The notes: generated by a model not told the origin, from the sequence alone. Shown: positions 1 to 4,987, counted from the first letter of the stretch. The stretch is 5,873 nucleotides of DNA from Candidatus Woesearchaeota archaeon (GCA_019323665.1 JAHWHA010000095.1:1-5873), one strand, 5' to 3'. A program made the numbers and translations.

Positions 1-83
1 AGCGAGGCAAGTATGCCTTTGTCTGAATAGCATTTTCTGAGATCAGCAATGGCAATCTGTTTTGCTTTGTCAACTGTGTCCAT
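1..83 (-). CDS. Start of a gene cut by the window edge; possible glycoside hydrolase (amylo-1,6-glucosidase-like)
   Basis: Only the first 27 codons are present, reading MDTVDKAKQIAIADLRKCYS and then DKGILAS. The start is fixed: the only ATG (83-81) follows an in-frame TGA at 98-96. A GAGG lies about 10 bases upstream as a possible ribosome binding site. The start overlaps the last 14 bases of the membrane-protein gene, so the two are probably co-transcribed and translationally coupled. The pattern of an amphipathic helix followed by a GI-A-S turn resembles the beginning of the alpha/alpha-barrel of amylo-alpha-1,6-glucosidase or glucoamylase-like proteins. That is a guess from a very short piece; that the frame is coding is better supported than the family. 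Confidence 0.5.
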   Translation of the reverse strand, partial: MDTVDKAKQIAIADLRKCYSDKGILAS

Positions 84-1089
84 TCTTGTTGTTCCTCAGA
101 TCAATAACCAGGTCTTTCATGTAGCTTGTGCCGTGATAGAGGTAGGCAAGAATACCCGACAACACCCATAATATATCTCTTGCCCTAATCAGCAGCGAGA
201 GCGCCACCGCAACTTGCACAGGGATTCCGACAAGAGTGGCAACTGCAACCTGGCTAAGCTCCATAACTCCCAAGACTGCTGGCACCGGTATCATCATGGC
301 AATGCCTGTCATAGTAACAATAAGATAGATTTGGATAATTGTTGCCCTATACCCAACAACAAGCAGCCCCATCTTGTATTCAGCAATCATCAGTGCCCAG
401 AGGAGTGATGTCAGCATGAGTGAGAAAAAAAAAGTTTTTCTGTTATTATTGAAGAATCTAATGAGGTTACGCTCGACAATGCGGATCTTTCTCTGCAGCG
501 TTCTAACCCTCTTTGTTTTTGAAAAGAGTCTGAGAAGGGGATGGCGTGAGAGCACATACTGTTTGTTGAACATCCGATAATAGAAGTTTAAGCATATGAA
601 GATAAGGTAGAGTGACGCTACTCCAAGTATTATCATGACAGATTTAGGAACGGCAAAGCGTGTAAGGGTGAAGAAGAACATGATACACGCAAGCAGAAAA
701 TAAAATGGAAGCTCAACAGCCCGATCAAGGAAAACAGAGGCTATAGCCTTTGATGTCGGAACGTTATGCCTCGTAAGGCTTAATGCTCTGATTGTCTCCC
801 CACCAATATAAAAAGATGGCACAACATAGCCAATTGAATAACTCATCTGTCGATATAGTAGCAGGTTTAAAAAAGAAATCTTATGGCCCATGGCTCTGAG
901 AATCATCTCCCACTTGAGGATGAGCACTGCAATAATTGAAACAGATATCATAATATAAAGGATAAGATGTCTGTGGTCTGTCTGTTCATACTGCTGGATA
1001 ACTTGACTTAATCCAACCTGGCTGATGATGAACAAGAAAAGCACCAGCCCAAGTACAAAAGCCCCAACACTTACCAATATACGTTTCAT
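70..1089 (-). CDS. LPG-synthase-TM family (flippase-like) integral membrane protein
   Basis: A 339-residue polytopic membrane protein with about eight hydrophobic segments, among them residues 4-26, 42-59, 126-145, 150-170, 220-237, 251-270 and 290-317. It matches the lysylphosphatidylglycerol-synthase transmembrane family (PF03706, formerly UPF0104). The typical polar signature is GGE at 96-98 followed by Arg101, then LDR at 121-123, and the family's proline-glycine turn appears as PVPAVLGVMEL at 268-278. Bacterial relatives flip lysyl-phosphatidylglycerol; archaeal ones are linked to lipid or lipid-linked sugar handling, for example AglD-type proteins, which carry an extra glycosyltransferase domain absent here. 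The precise substrate cannot be read. The stop overlaps the next gene by 14 bases. Transcription probably starts from the TATA box at 1113-1120, giving a very short leader or none. A two-codon ATG-AAA-TGA frame overlaps the true start and is probably fortuitous. Confidence 0.88.
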   Translation of the reverse strand: MKRILVSVGAFVLGLVLFLFIISQVGLSQVIQQYEQTDHRHLILYIMISVSIIAVLILKWEMILRAMGHKISFLNLLLYRQMSYSIGYVVPSFYIGGETIRALSLTRHNVPTSKAIASVFLDRAVELPFYFLLACIMFFFTLTRFAVPKSVMIILGVASLYLIFICLNFYYRMFNKQYVLSRHPLLRLFSKTKRVRTLQRKIRIVERNLIRFFNNNRKTFFFSLMLTSLLWALMIAEYKMGLLVVGYRATIIQIYLIVTMTGIAMMIPVPAVLGVMELSQVAVATLVGIPVQVAVALSLLIRARDILWVLSGILAYLYHGTSYMKDLVIDLRNNKNGHS

Positions 1090-1112
1090 TTCATAATCAA
1101 TAATCCTACAAA

Positions 1113-1120
1113 TAATATAA
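1113..1120 (-). promoter_or_regulatory. TATA box for the membrane-protein gene
   Basis: On the minus strand TTATATTA lies 24-31 bases before the ATG at 1089, with no SD sequence between them. This is the spacing expected of a leaderless archaeal message. The element sits directly behind the 3' end of the tRNA gene, so the surrounding T-rich stretch could also help end tRNA transcription. Confidence 0.5.
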
Positions 1121-1160
1121 TAAACGAGCCTGGGAGGATTTGAACCCCCGACCCACAGCT

Positions 1161-1224
1161 TTATCCGCTTCAGCTAACTCTCTTTCTACCATTGCTGGTA
1201 ATACTCCGAGACTCTTCATCAGCG
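1161..1224 (-). other. Intron 2 of tRNA-Arg(CCU): 64-nt anticodon-loop intron
   Basis: The intron sits at the canonical 37/38 site. Its BHB is looser than that of intron 1. The central helix has only three of four pairs, TCC (1229-1227) with GGA (1166-1164) and C32 facing T1163. The bulges are T36-A37-C1224 and AAA (1162-1160), and the intron-side helix starts GCT (1223-1221) with AGC (1169-1167). The middle folds into TACCA-GCAA-TGGTA (1201-1188), a perfect 5-bp hairpin with a GNRA tetraloop. The intron also carries box C- and box D-like motifs, listed separately. Confidence 0.82.
1166..1224 (-). ncRNA. Candidate C/D-box guide RNA inside tRNA-Arg intron 2
   Basis: On the minus strand a box C core TGATGA (1221-1216) lies 3 nt into the intron and a box D CTGA (1173-1170) close to its end. 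They are separated by 42 nt and flanked by a possible terminal stem CGCT (1224-1221) with AGCG (1169-1166). The 59-nt length fits archaeal C/D sRNAs, and the tRNA-Trp intron of euryarchaea is a known precedent. Weak points: the base before TGATGA is C, not the usual purine; the terminal stem does not leave room for a canonical kink-turn bulge; and internal C' and D' boxes are not clear. The nearest C' candidate is TGGTAG (1192-1187), 12-13 nt before box D. No target is proposed. Confidence 0.35.
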
Positions 1225-1243
1225 TAGGAGGCTGTTGCCCTAT

Positions 1244-1345
1244 TTGTCTAACCTAAGCCATTTACCAATGGGGGCTAAGCGAAAATTGTGAGTGCACGCC
1301 GCCCGAATTTTGGTAAAGCTTTGCGGCCCAAGGCCGGAAAGGTTA
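1244..1345 (-). other. Intron 1 of tRNA-Arg(CCU): 102-nt D-loop intron with strict BHB
   Basis: The splice junctions form a textbook hBHBh' motif. The exon-side helix is CCTA (1355-1352) with TAGG (1242-1239). The central 4-bp helix is GTCT (1351-1348) with AGAC (1249-1246). The 3-nt bulges are GGT (1347-1345) and AAA (1245-1243). The intron-side helix is AACCT (1344-1340) with AGGTT (1254-1250). Cutting after the second base of each bulge restores a normal D loop. Inside are a CGGCC-TTG-GGCCG hairpin (1336-1324) and a longer stem, TTTACCAA (1317-1310) with TTGGTAAA (1268-1261), extended by AAGC with GCTT. The archaeal tRNA splicing endonuclease would remove it. Confidence 0.88.
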
Positions 1346-1383
1346 CCAGACTAGGCTACAGGCTCGTAACATAGCGGAATCAG

Positions 1384-1397
1384 ATAATATTTTAATA
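1384..1397. promoter_or_regulatory. Shared A/T core promoter between tRNA-Arg and truD
   Basis: The 50 bases between the tRNA 5' end (1365) and the truD ATG (1416) contain one strong A/T block, ATAATATTTTAATA, exactly central: 18 bases separate it from each gene. Read leftward it gives a TATA-like box about 25 bases before the tRNA; read rightward it lies about 25 bases before the truD start. No SD sequence precedes truD, consistent with a leaderless message. Confidence 0.5.
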
Positions 1398-1415
1398 GTT
1401 TTTGGCTTTCCATAT

Positions 1416-2402
1416 ATGAGCATGTATAAAATTAAGCAGCTGCCAGAGGATTTTGTGGTGACTGAGAATAGCAGTATCATACCTGGCAAAAGGGGGAAAT
1501 ACTGCTATTTCAGGCTTTGGAAGCGCAATTACAACACAGAGGATGCCATAAAAGCCTTGTCTGAATACTTGAATATTCCAAGAAAGTTGTTTGGATATGC
1601 AGGCACAAAGGACCGCAGGGCAATAACAGAGCAGCTGTGTTCGGTTCGGGGGATGATAAGGGATCTGGAGCTTAAGGATTTAAAGGTGAGTGTAATTGGT
1701 TTTGGGGATAAGCCAGTCTCGCTTGGCGATCTTAACGGTAATAGTTTTGAGATTGTTGTGAGGAACATCGAGGATAGGCCAAAACCAGTACAAAGAGTTG
1801 TGAATTGTTTTGACGAGCAGCGTTTTGGGATTAGGAAAGACAATCATATTATTGGCAGGTTGTTGATAATGGGTGATTTCAAGGGTGCTGTTGAGTACCT
1901 GACTACAAGAGACCAAACAAATTGGGACAAATATGGTTGGAAAGCGTATTTAGGGAAACATGAGAATGATTATGTAGGTGCACTTAGACTGATTCCTCGG
2001 AAGATTCTGCTTATGTATGTGCATGCTTATGAGAGCTACCTCTGGAACAAGTGCGTTGCAATGTATTTGGAGTTGAAAGGAGAAAAAATGAAGAATATTG
2101 ATTTCCCAATCATTGGTTTTGGGACAGAGTCTGATGATCCTGAAATCAAAAAGATCTGTTCTGATATTCTATGTTCAGAGGGCATTTCTCTAAGAGATTT
2201 CATTGTAAGGCAGTTCCCTGAGTTGAGTTGTGAGGGCAGCACAAGGAAGATAATTGCAGATATTGAAAATCTGGAGATAGGTGAGCTGGAAGAGGATGAG
2301 TTGGGCCATAAGAAAAAGGTTAAGGTGAAATTTTATCTTGGTGCTGGATGTTATGCCACTGTTGTGATAAAGAAATTATTTGATAAAAATACAATTAGAT
2401 AA
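1416..2402 (+). CDS. truD: tRNA pseudouridine(13) synthase TruD
   Basis: The product isomerises U13 of tRNAs to pseudouridine. It is 328 residues and starts with the TruD N-terminus YKIKQLPEDFVV. The catalytic loop AGTKDRRAITEQ lies at 62-73 with Asp66 as nucleophile. The GNSF motif follows at 108-111. The motif CFDEQRFG at 131-138 corresponds to the family's N-Y-F-G-x-Q-R-F-G, with Asp where Gly is common. HAYESYLWN at 208-216 and the C-terminal beta-strand ending GCYATVVIKKL complete the pattern. It is shorter than many archaeal TruD proteins (often around 400 residues), suggesting a trimmed TRUD insertion domain. ATG at 1416 is used here; ATG at 1422 is equally possible and fits a leaderless TATA spacing slightly better. 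It is divergent from tRNA-Arg(CCU), whose U13 is a candidate substrate. The stop overlaps the end of the converging ferredoxin gene by 8 bases. Confidence 0.95.
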   Translation: MSMYKIKQLPEDFVVTENSSIIPGKRGKYCYFRLWKRNYNTEDAIKALSEYLNIPRKLFGYAGTKDRRAITEQLCSVRGMIRDLELKDLKVSVIGFGDKPVSLGDLNGNSFEIVVRNIEDRPKPVQRVVNCFDEQRFGIRKDNHIIGRLLIMGDFKGAVEYLTTRDQTNWDKYGWKAYLGKHENDYVGALRLIPRKILLMYVHAYESYLWNKCVAMYLELKGEKMKNIDFPIIGFGTESDDPEIKKICSDILCSEGISLRDFIVRQFPELSCEGSTRKIIADIENLEIGELEEDELGHKKKVKVKFYLGAGCYATVVIKKLFDKNTIR

Positions 2403-2604
2403 TAGTTATTGCGCCATATTTACATGCAGCAACACAGAGCCCGCATTCTGTGCATTTATCTTGGTCAATAGTTATAATATCTTTTCTAATGATTGCTCCG
2501 GTAGCGCATGCCTCTAAGCAACCATTGCATTTTGCCGCACAGCAGCAACTTGTGCATTTTCCATCTTTCCAGCAGCATTTTTTGTAGTCTATTCCAACTG
2601 TCAT
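2395..2604 (-). CDS. Small Cys-rich 2[4Fe-4S] ferredoxin
   Basis: A 69-residue protein with a duplicated bacterial-type ferredoxin fold, probably a soluble electron carrier. The second cluster motif is standard: C51-x2-C54-x2-C57-x3-C61 followed by YGAI. The first is odd: C26-x2-C29-x3-C33 followed by ATGAI, but the expected Cys at position 23 is Ala. The nearest are C20, C21 and C22 in a CTSCCC stretch, and the Pro that usually follows the fourth Cys is missing. With C10, C11 and C17 there are 13 cysteines, against eight normally needed. The extra N-terminal cysteines may complete the first cluster or bind another metal; this is inference. ATG at 2604 has no SD but a TATA box 25-31 bases upstream, so the message is probably leaderless and the gene stands alone. 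Its last 8 bases overlap the truD end tail to tail. Confidence 0.9.
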   Translation of the reverse strand: MTVGIDYKKCCWKDGKCTSCCCAAKCNGCLEACATGAIIRKDIITIDQDKCTECGLCVAACKYGAITII

Positions 2605-2628
2605 AGATTAAGGTGAATATATTATGAG

Positions 2629-2636
2629 TTATAAAG
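2629..2636 (-). promoter_or_regulatory. TATA box for the ferredoxin gene
   Basis: CTTTATAA on the minus strand lies 25-32 bases before the ferredoxin ATG, with an A-rich BRE-like stretch before it. It begins 4 bases after the SRAP stop codon, so the ferredoxin has its own start point directly behind its neighbour. Confidence 0.6.
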
Positions 2637-2640
2637 TTTG

Positions 2641-3333
2641 CTAAAAGAAGTTTGAGAGGGATTTTACTGGTTCTATTAGTTTGGTTGTATCATTCTTTAT
2701 AGAATTCACCATTCTTGACACCTGGTAAAATTTGATTTGTTCTGCCGGATATGGCGCAAGCATCTGTTTAAGTCTTTCAGCACTTTCATTTCTCAACCAG
2801 GCAGCCTCGTTTTCTCTTGATAATATTGCCGGCATGCGGTTGTGCACTGGTTTTACAACAGCATTAGGCTCAACAGTGATTATTGAAAATGTAAGTAAAG
2901 AATCAGCTTGCTCCCCAGACTCAGGGTTTTTCCAAAGGTCATAGACTCCTGCAAACGCGAAAAGAGCTTCATTCTTGAGTGTGAATCTGTAAGGTATCTT
3001 GTCATTTGGTGTTGTTTTCCACTCATAGAAACCGTCTGCAGGTATTAGGCAGCGCTGTGACCTAAACGGTTTTTTATATGTGGCTTTTTCATCAATAGAC
3101 TCAGCCCTTGCATTTATTGTTTTGAAACCAAAATTTTGTTCTTTTGCCCAGCTTGGCACAAGCCCCCATCCAGCAAATGTTAGCTGGTCTCTGCTCTCCT
3201 GTAGGATTATTGGCACTTGCTGACCTGGTGCGATATTATAGCGCGGTTTCCAGCGCTCTTTCTTGGGGAAGCGGACCTTGAATCTCTCCTCAATTGAGCG
3301 AGGTTCAACTGTCAAGGTCCAGCGGCCGCACAT
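2641..3333 (-). CDS. SRAP-domain protein (YedK/HMCES type), abasic-site DNA-protein crosslinking
   Basis: A 230-residue protein covering one full SRAP domain (PF02586). Family members use the N-terminal cysteine, exposed after Met removal, to form a thiazolidine link with abasic sites in single-stranded DNA, shielding them during replication. All hallmark residues are seen: MCGR with Cys2 and Arg4, the NIAP motif at 33-36, INARAES with Asn74 at 73-79, GFYEW with Glu104 at 101-105, and HNRMP with His164 at 164-168. The start is fixed by the need for Cys at position 2. The bacterial name is SOS response-associated peptidase, but nothing here indicates a LexA-type operon. The gene seems to be transcribed alone from a weak TATA-like box at 3354-3361. 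The family moves readily between lineages, so a bacterial origin is possible. Confidence 0.95.
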   Translation of the reverse strand: MCGRWTLTVEPRSIEERFKVRFPKKERWKPRYNIAPGQQVPIILQESRDQLTFAGWGLVPSWAKEQNFGFKTINARAESIDEKATYKKPFRSQRCLIPADGFYEWKTTPNDKIPYRFTLKNEALFAFAGVYDLWKNPESGEQADSLLTFSIITVEPNAVVKPVHNRMPAILSRENEAAWLRNESAERLKQMLAPYPAEQIKFYQVSRMVNSIKNDTTKLIEPVKSLSNFF

Positions 3334-3565
3334 GGTGTGTATATGGTTTATGGATATTTAATGGTTTTGCCAAACGTGTAAATATTCTCATGGAAATTTC
3401 GGCGTGAATTGATTCAGATTCTGGCTAGAGTGTTGGCTTTGGCAGCTGGTCCAGAGGAATGTAAAAAACCATAAAATCGCGCCCCAGAGTGATGTGAAAA
3501 TGCTCATCAGACAGTTTTTAGAATTTTACCAGGTGAATAGTTTTGGAGCATTTGTGTTTAGCTAT
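3334..3565. other. Intergenic region with no convincing gene
   Basis: These 232 bases separate the lipoprotein stop from the SRAP start. Apart from the SRAP promoter candidate at its left edge, I see no RNA gene, strong hairpin or T-run terminator. One open frame on the minus strand (3507-3388) could encode 39 residues, beginning MSIFTSLWGAILWFF, with a hydrophobic N-terminus followed by a polar tail rich in Ser and Gln. It has no SD sequence and no recognisable motif, so it is noted only as a possibility. Confidence 0.5.
3354..3361 (-). promoter_or_regulatory. Possible TATA box for the SRAP gene
   Basis: TTAAATAT on the minus strand lies 21-28 bases before the ATG at 3333, with no SD in between. 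The spacing suits a very short leader or leaderless transcript. It is weaker than the ferredoxin box. Confidence 0.35.
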
Positions 3566-3976
3566 TCAGATTCTTGAGTCTATAATCTCAGGTATCCTCT
3601 CCTCAAGCAGTTCGCAGTTTATGCATTTTGTTGCATAGCACTGCATCCTATATGCCTTAATCTCATCTTTTGTCATCTCTGGGTTTTCGACCACAAACTC
3701 TCTCTCGCTAACAGCTGTTTCTGGCACCTCATCAACAATATCTGTTGTTGTTCCTATGTTATCATTGTTCTCATCAACAACCTTACAAAAATATTCAAGG
3801 TTTTCTGCTGGTGCATACCCAAAGTTGTAGATCTTATACCTGATTACAAGATTGCCTGTTGCGTCACTTATCCCCCACTCATCCAACTCTGTGATAATAA
3901 GTGCTTGCTCTTTTGCGCATCCTGACAAGGACAGAAAGATAATCAAGAGCAAACCAGAAACTAATCCTAAACGCAT
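3566..3976 (-). CDS. Lipoprotein-like secreted protein with one predicted beta domain
   Basis: A 136-residue protein. Residues 1-20 form a signal with a short basic start, a hydrophobic core and the lipobox LSGC (17-20), so Cys20 could be lipid-anchored on the outer face of the membrane. Residues 26-100 alternate like a beta-sandwich; the stretch YKIYNFGYAPAENLEYFCKV (47-66) resembles CARDB or FxLYD-type surface domains, in which A-x-N-hydrophobic strands are common. The acidic tail contains Cys113, Cys118 and Cys121 (C-x4-C-x2-C), which with Cys64 could form disulfides or a metal site. The function is unknown. The start is supported by a GAGGTG SD five bases before ATG. A TATA box at 4009-4016 predicts a transcript starting close to that SD, so the gene is likely monocistronic. 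Confidence 0.75.
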   Translation of the reverse strand: MRLGLVSGLLLIIFLSLSGCAKEQALIITELDEWGISDATGNLVIRYKIYNFGYAPAENLEYFCKVVDENNDNIGTTTDIVDEVPETAVSEREFVVENPEMTKDEIKAYRMQCYATKCINCELLEERIPEIIDSRI

Positions 3977-3981
3977 ATTTC

Positions 3982-3987
3982 CACCTC
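3982..3987 (-). promoter_or_regulatory. Shine-Dalgarno sequence of the lipoprotein gene
   Basis: GAGGTG on the minus strand, five bases before the ATG at 3976, is a six-base match to the archaeal anti-SD. It is one of the few clear SD sites here and decides the start. Confidence 0.7.
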
Positions 3988-4008
3988 TGGGTTAGGGTGG
4001 AGATAAGG

Positions 4009-4016
4009 CTTTATAA
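4009..4016 (-). promoter_or_regulatory. TATA box for the lipoprotein gene
   Basis: TTATAAAG on the minus strand, in the gap after the transglutaminase-fold gene. Its usual 25-base distance to the start point puts transcription start near 3987, giving a leader of about 11 bases that just includes the SD. Confidence 0.5.
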
Positions 4017-4035
4017 TACTTTGCCCCAAAATTGC

Positions 4036-4653
4036 TTATTTATAATTCTTGCCAACTCTTGTCCCTTTTGGCAAAACCAGCACCTCTTTGCTGAATTTGA
4101 GTTTGCTCACTCTATCTGCCGAATGGCTATCTGGGACAACCTTGAGATGCTTGATTTTGTCAATTTTCTCTTCGATAATCCACATATCTTCGTCCCTATA
4201 AAACCAAGCGCTGCCAAGCTTGTTTAATCTATAGGGCACTGAATATTCTCTCAAAGTCAGCTCACCAAAGAAGTTGTAGCAGTGCTCAAAATAACTCATC
4301 ACAAGCTCTCTTGTTGTGCGATATGCCGCATTGCGGTAGCCTAAACCAAGGAATTTACTTTTGGCTATAGCTCCATATAGATTTTTTTTCTTGTAGACAC
4401 AAATCACATGATCCTCATCGCGCACTGCTCTTAAATCTAAAAGAAATGCCTGATACTTATGATAGAGCAGTACTGCACAGGCCAATGCTGCACCCTCAAG
4501 GCAATCGCCTTTGTGGAATCTGAGAACGCTACGAGGTGATAATCTTTCACCTGTGTTGTATTCAAGCGAATCCACAAACTGCTGAACTTTGAGTGGTGTG
4601 TCCAGTTTTTTAATTACTAAAAGCTGCTGTTTTGAGAAACAGGAGAAATCCAT
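4036..4653 (-). CDS. Transglutaminase-fold (papain-like) hypothetical protein
   Basis: A 205-residue soluble protein without signal peptide or membrane segment. The core runs KGDCLEGAALACAVLL (48-63), with Cys51 at the start of a helix as in transglutaminase-like and papain-like enzymes. A beta-strand FLLDLRA (70-76) follows, then DEDHVICVYK (79-88) with His82 as the second catalytic residue. The third residue of the triad is not obvious. The block YGAIAKSKFLGLGYR (93-107) and a later FFGELTLREYS (128-138) look like conserved parts of an unnamed subfamily, with no close characterised member that I can name. It may be a peptidase, amidase or acyltransferase, or an inactive fold. An AGGTG (4659-4663) five bases before ATG supports the start. 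It follows the zinc-ribbon gene by 54 bases on the same strand and may share its transcript. Confidence 0.65.
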   Translation of the reverse strand: MDFSCFSKQQLLVIKKLDTPLKVQQFVDSLEYNTGERLSPRSVLRFHKGDCLEGAALACAVLLYHKYQAFLLDLRAVRDEDHVICVYKKKNLYGAIAKSKFLGLGYRNAAYRTTRELVMSYFEHCYNFFGELTLREYSVPYRLNKLGSAWFYRDEDMWIIEEKIDKIKHLKVVPDSHSADRVSKLKFSKEVLVLPKGTRVGKNYK

Positions 4654-4658
4654 GTTGG

Positions 4659-4663
4659 CACCT
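4659..4663 (-). promoter_or_regulatory. Shine-Dalgarno sequence of the transglutaminase-fold gene
   Basis: AGGTG on the minus strand, five bases before the ATG at 4653. An internal gene of an operon needs such a site, in contrast to the leaderless gene upstream. Confidence 0.5.
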
Positions 4664-4707
4664 TATATCTTTTGGATCATATCAGTGTCAGCGCTATTTA
4701 GAATTTT

Positions 4708-4956
4708 TCATGGCTCATTGAAATAGGCTCTGCCGCAATATGGGCAAGCTCTTGGGGTTTTGGTGGCAAAATTCGCCTTGAACCTGAATCCACATTTGAT
4801 GCATTGTACTTGCTTTTTGTTGATTGCGGGGTTGACATTATCAACCTCACCATAGCTCTCCTCCTTTGGCTTTGGTTTTTGTTGAATTGGCTTCTGAGGT
4901 TGTACAGGGCTTGGCTTAAACCTCTCCTTTTTTGCCAGGAAATCAAAGGTTTTCAT
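4708..4956 (-). CDS. Small zinc-ribbon protein with Pro/Gln/Lys-rich linker
   Basis: An 82-residue protein. Residues 1-13 are a short basic head and 14-31 a low-complexity segment of Pro, Gln and Lys. An acidic/polar link follows, then a C-terminal zinc ribbon: C52-x2-C55-G, a 15-residue loop, then C71-P-x-C74-G. The two knuckles CIKCG and CPYCG are typical of archaeal zinc ribbons that bind nucleic acids or proteins, but there is no specific family match. An overlapping frame (4698-4946) on the same strand lacks any motif and is a shadow. ATG at 4956 has no SD; a TATA-like box 24-31 bases upstream suggests a leaderless message that may continue into the transglutaminase-fold gene. Confidence 0.82.
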   Translation of the reverse strand: MKTFDFLAKKERFKPSPVQPQKPIQQKPKPKEESYGEVDNVNPAINKKQVQCIKCGFRFKANFATKTPRACPYCGRAYFNEP

Positions 4957-4979
4957 AAGGCAAACAGATGCAATTCTTG

Positions 4980-4987
4980 CTTAAATA
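4980..4987 (-). promoter_or_regulatory. TATA box for the zinc-ribbon gene
   Basis: TATTTAAG on the minus strand, 24-31 bases before the ATG at 4956, with no SD downstream. It fits a leaderless transcript for the two-gene minus-strand unit. Confidence 0.5.

Larger units (their letters stand above)
1125..1365 (-). tRNA. tRNA-Arg (anticodon CCU) with two introns
   Basis: Exons are 1365-1346, 1243-1225 and 1160-1125; joined they make a 75-nt cloverleaf. The acceptor GAGCCTG pairs perfectly with CAGGCTC and the discriminator is G73; CCA is not encoded. The D stem is GCCT with GGGC around an AGTCTGGATA loop. The anticodon stem ACAGC pairs with GCTGT around CTCCTAA, giving anticodon CCU for AGG codons. 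The T arm is GGGGG, TTCAAAT, CCTCC. Splicing the first intron puts A at position 20 and the anticodon has C35; both are arginine identity bases known from E. coli ArgRS, which supports the assignment. Intron 1 lies between positions 19 and 20, intron 2 at the canonical 37/38 site. The exons are in normal order, so this is neither a split nor a permuted gene. U13 is present, making it a possible substrate for the neighbouring TruD. Confidence 0.92.

Noticed and set aside
1125..1365. Reading the tRNA region as two separate, split or permuted tRNA pieces
   Set aside because: The exons are in normal 5'-to-3' order, pair with one another, and are joined by two BHB motifs, so a single two-intron gene explains everything.
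1529..1843. Long minus-strand open frame inside truD
   Set aside because: It is antisense to the conserved TruD catalytic region and its translation shows no family pattern.
2131..2143. TGATGATCCTGA in truD, resembling C and D boxes
   Set aside because: The boxes are almost adjacent with no guide space, and the sequence is ordinary truD coding sequence.
3388..3507. 39-residue minus-strand frame with a hydrophobic start and a TSC resembling a lipobox
   Set aside because: It has no SD, no positioned TATA box and no recognisable pattern; frames this short arise readily by chance.
3412..3574. Direct repeat ATTCAGATTCT at 3412-3422 and 3564-3574
   Set aside because: An 11-base match is expected by chance in a window this size, and the second copy lies in the end of a coding region.
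3980..4001. TCCACC/GGTGGA hairpin that could hide the lipoprotein ribosome binding site (a possible riboswitch or thermosensor)
   Set aside because: The TATA box at 4009-4016 predicts transcription start near 3987, so the upstream arm (3996-4001) would not be in the message; the stem is only six pairs.
4698..4946. Alternative minus-strand frame overlapping the zinc-ribbon gene
   Set aside because: It lacks motifs, while the other frame has two perfect zinc knuckles and a well-placed promoter.
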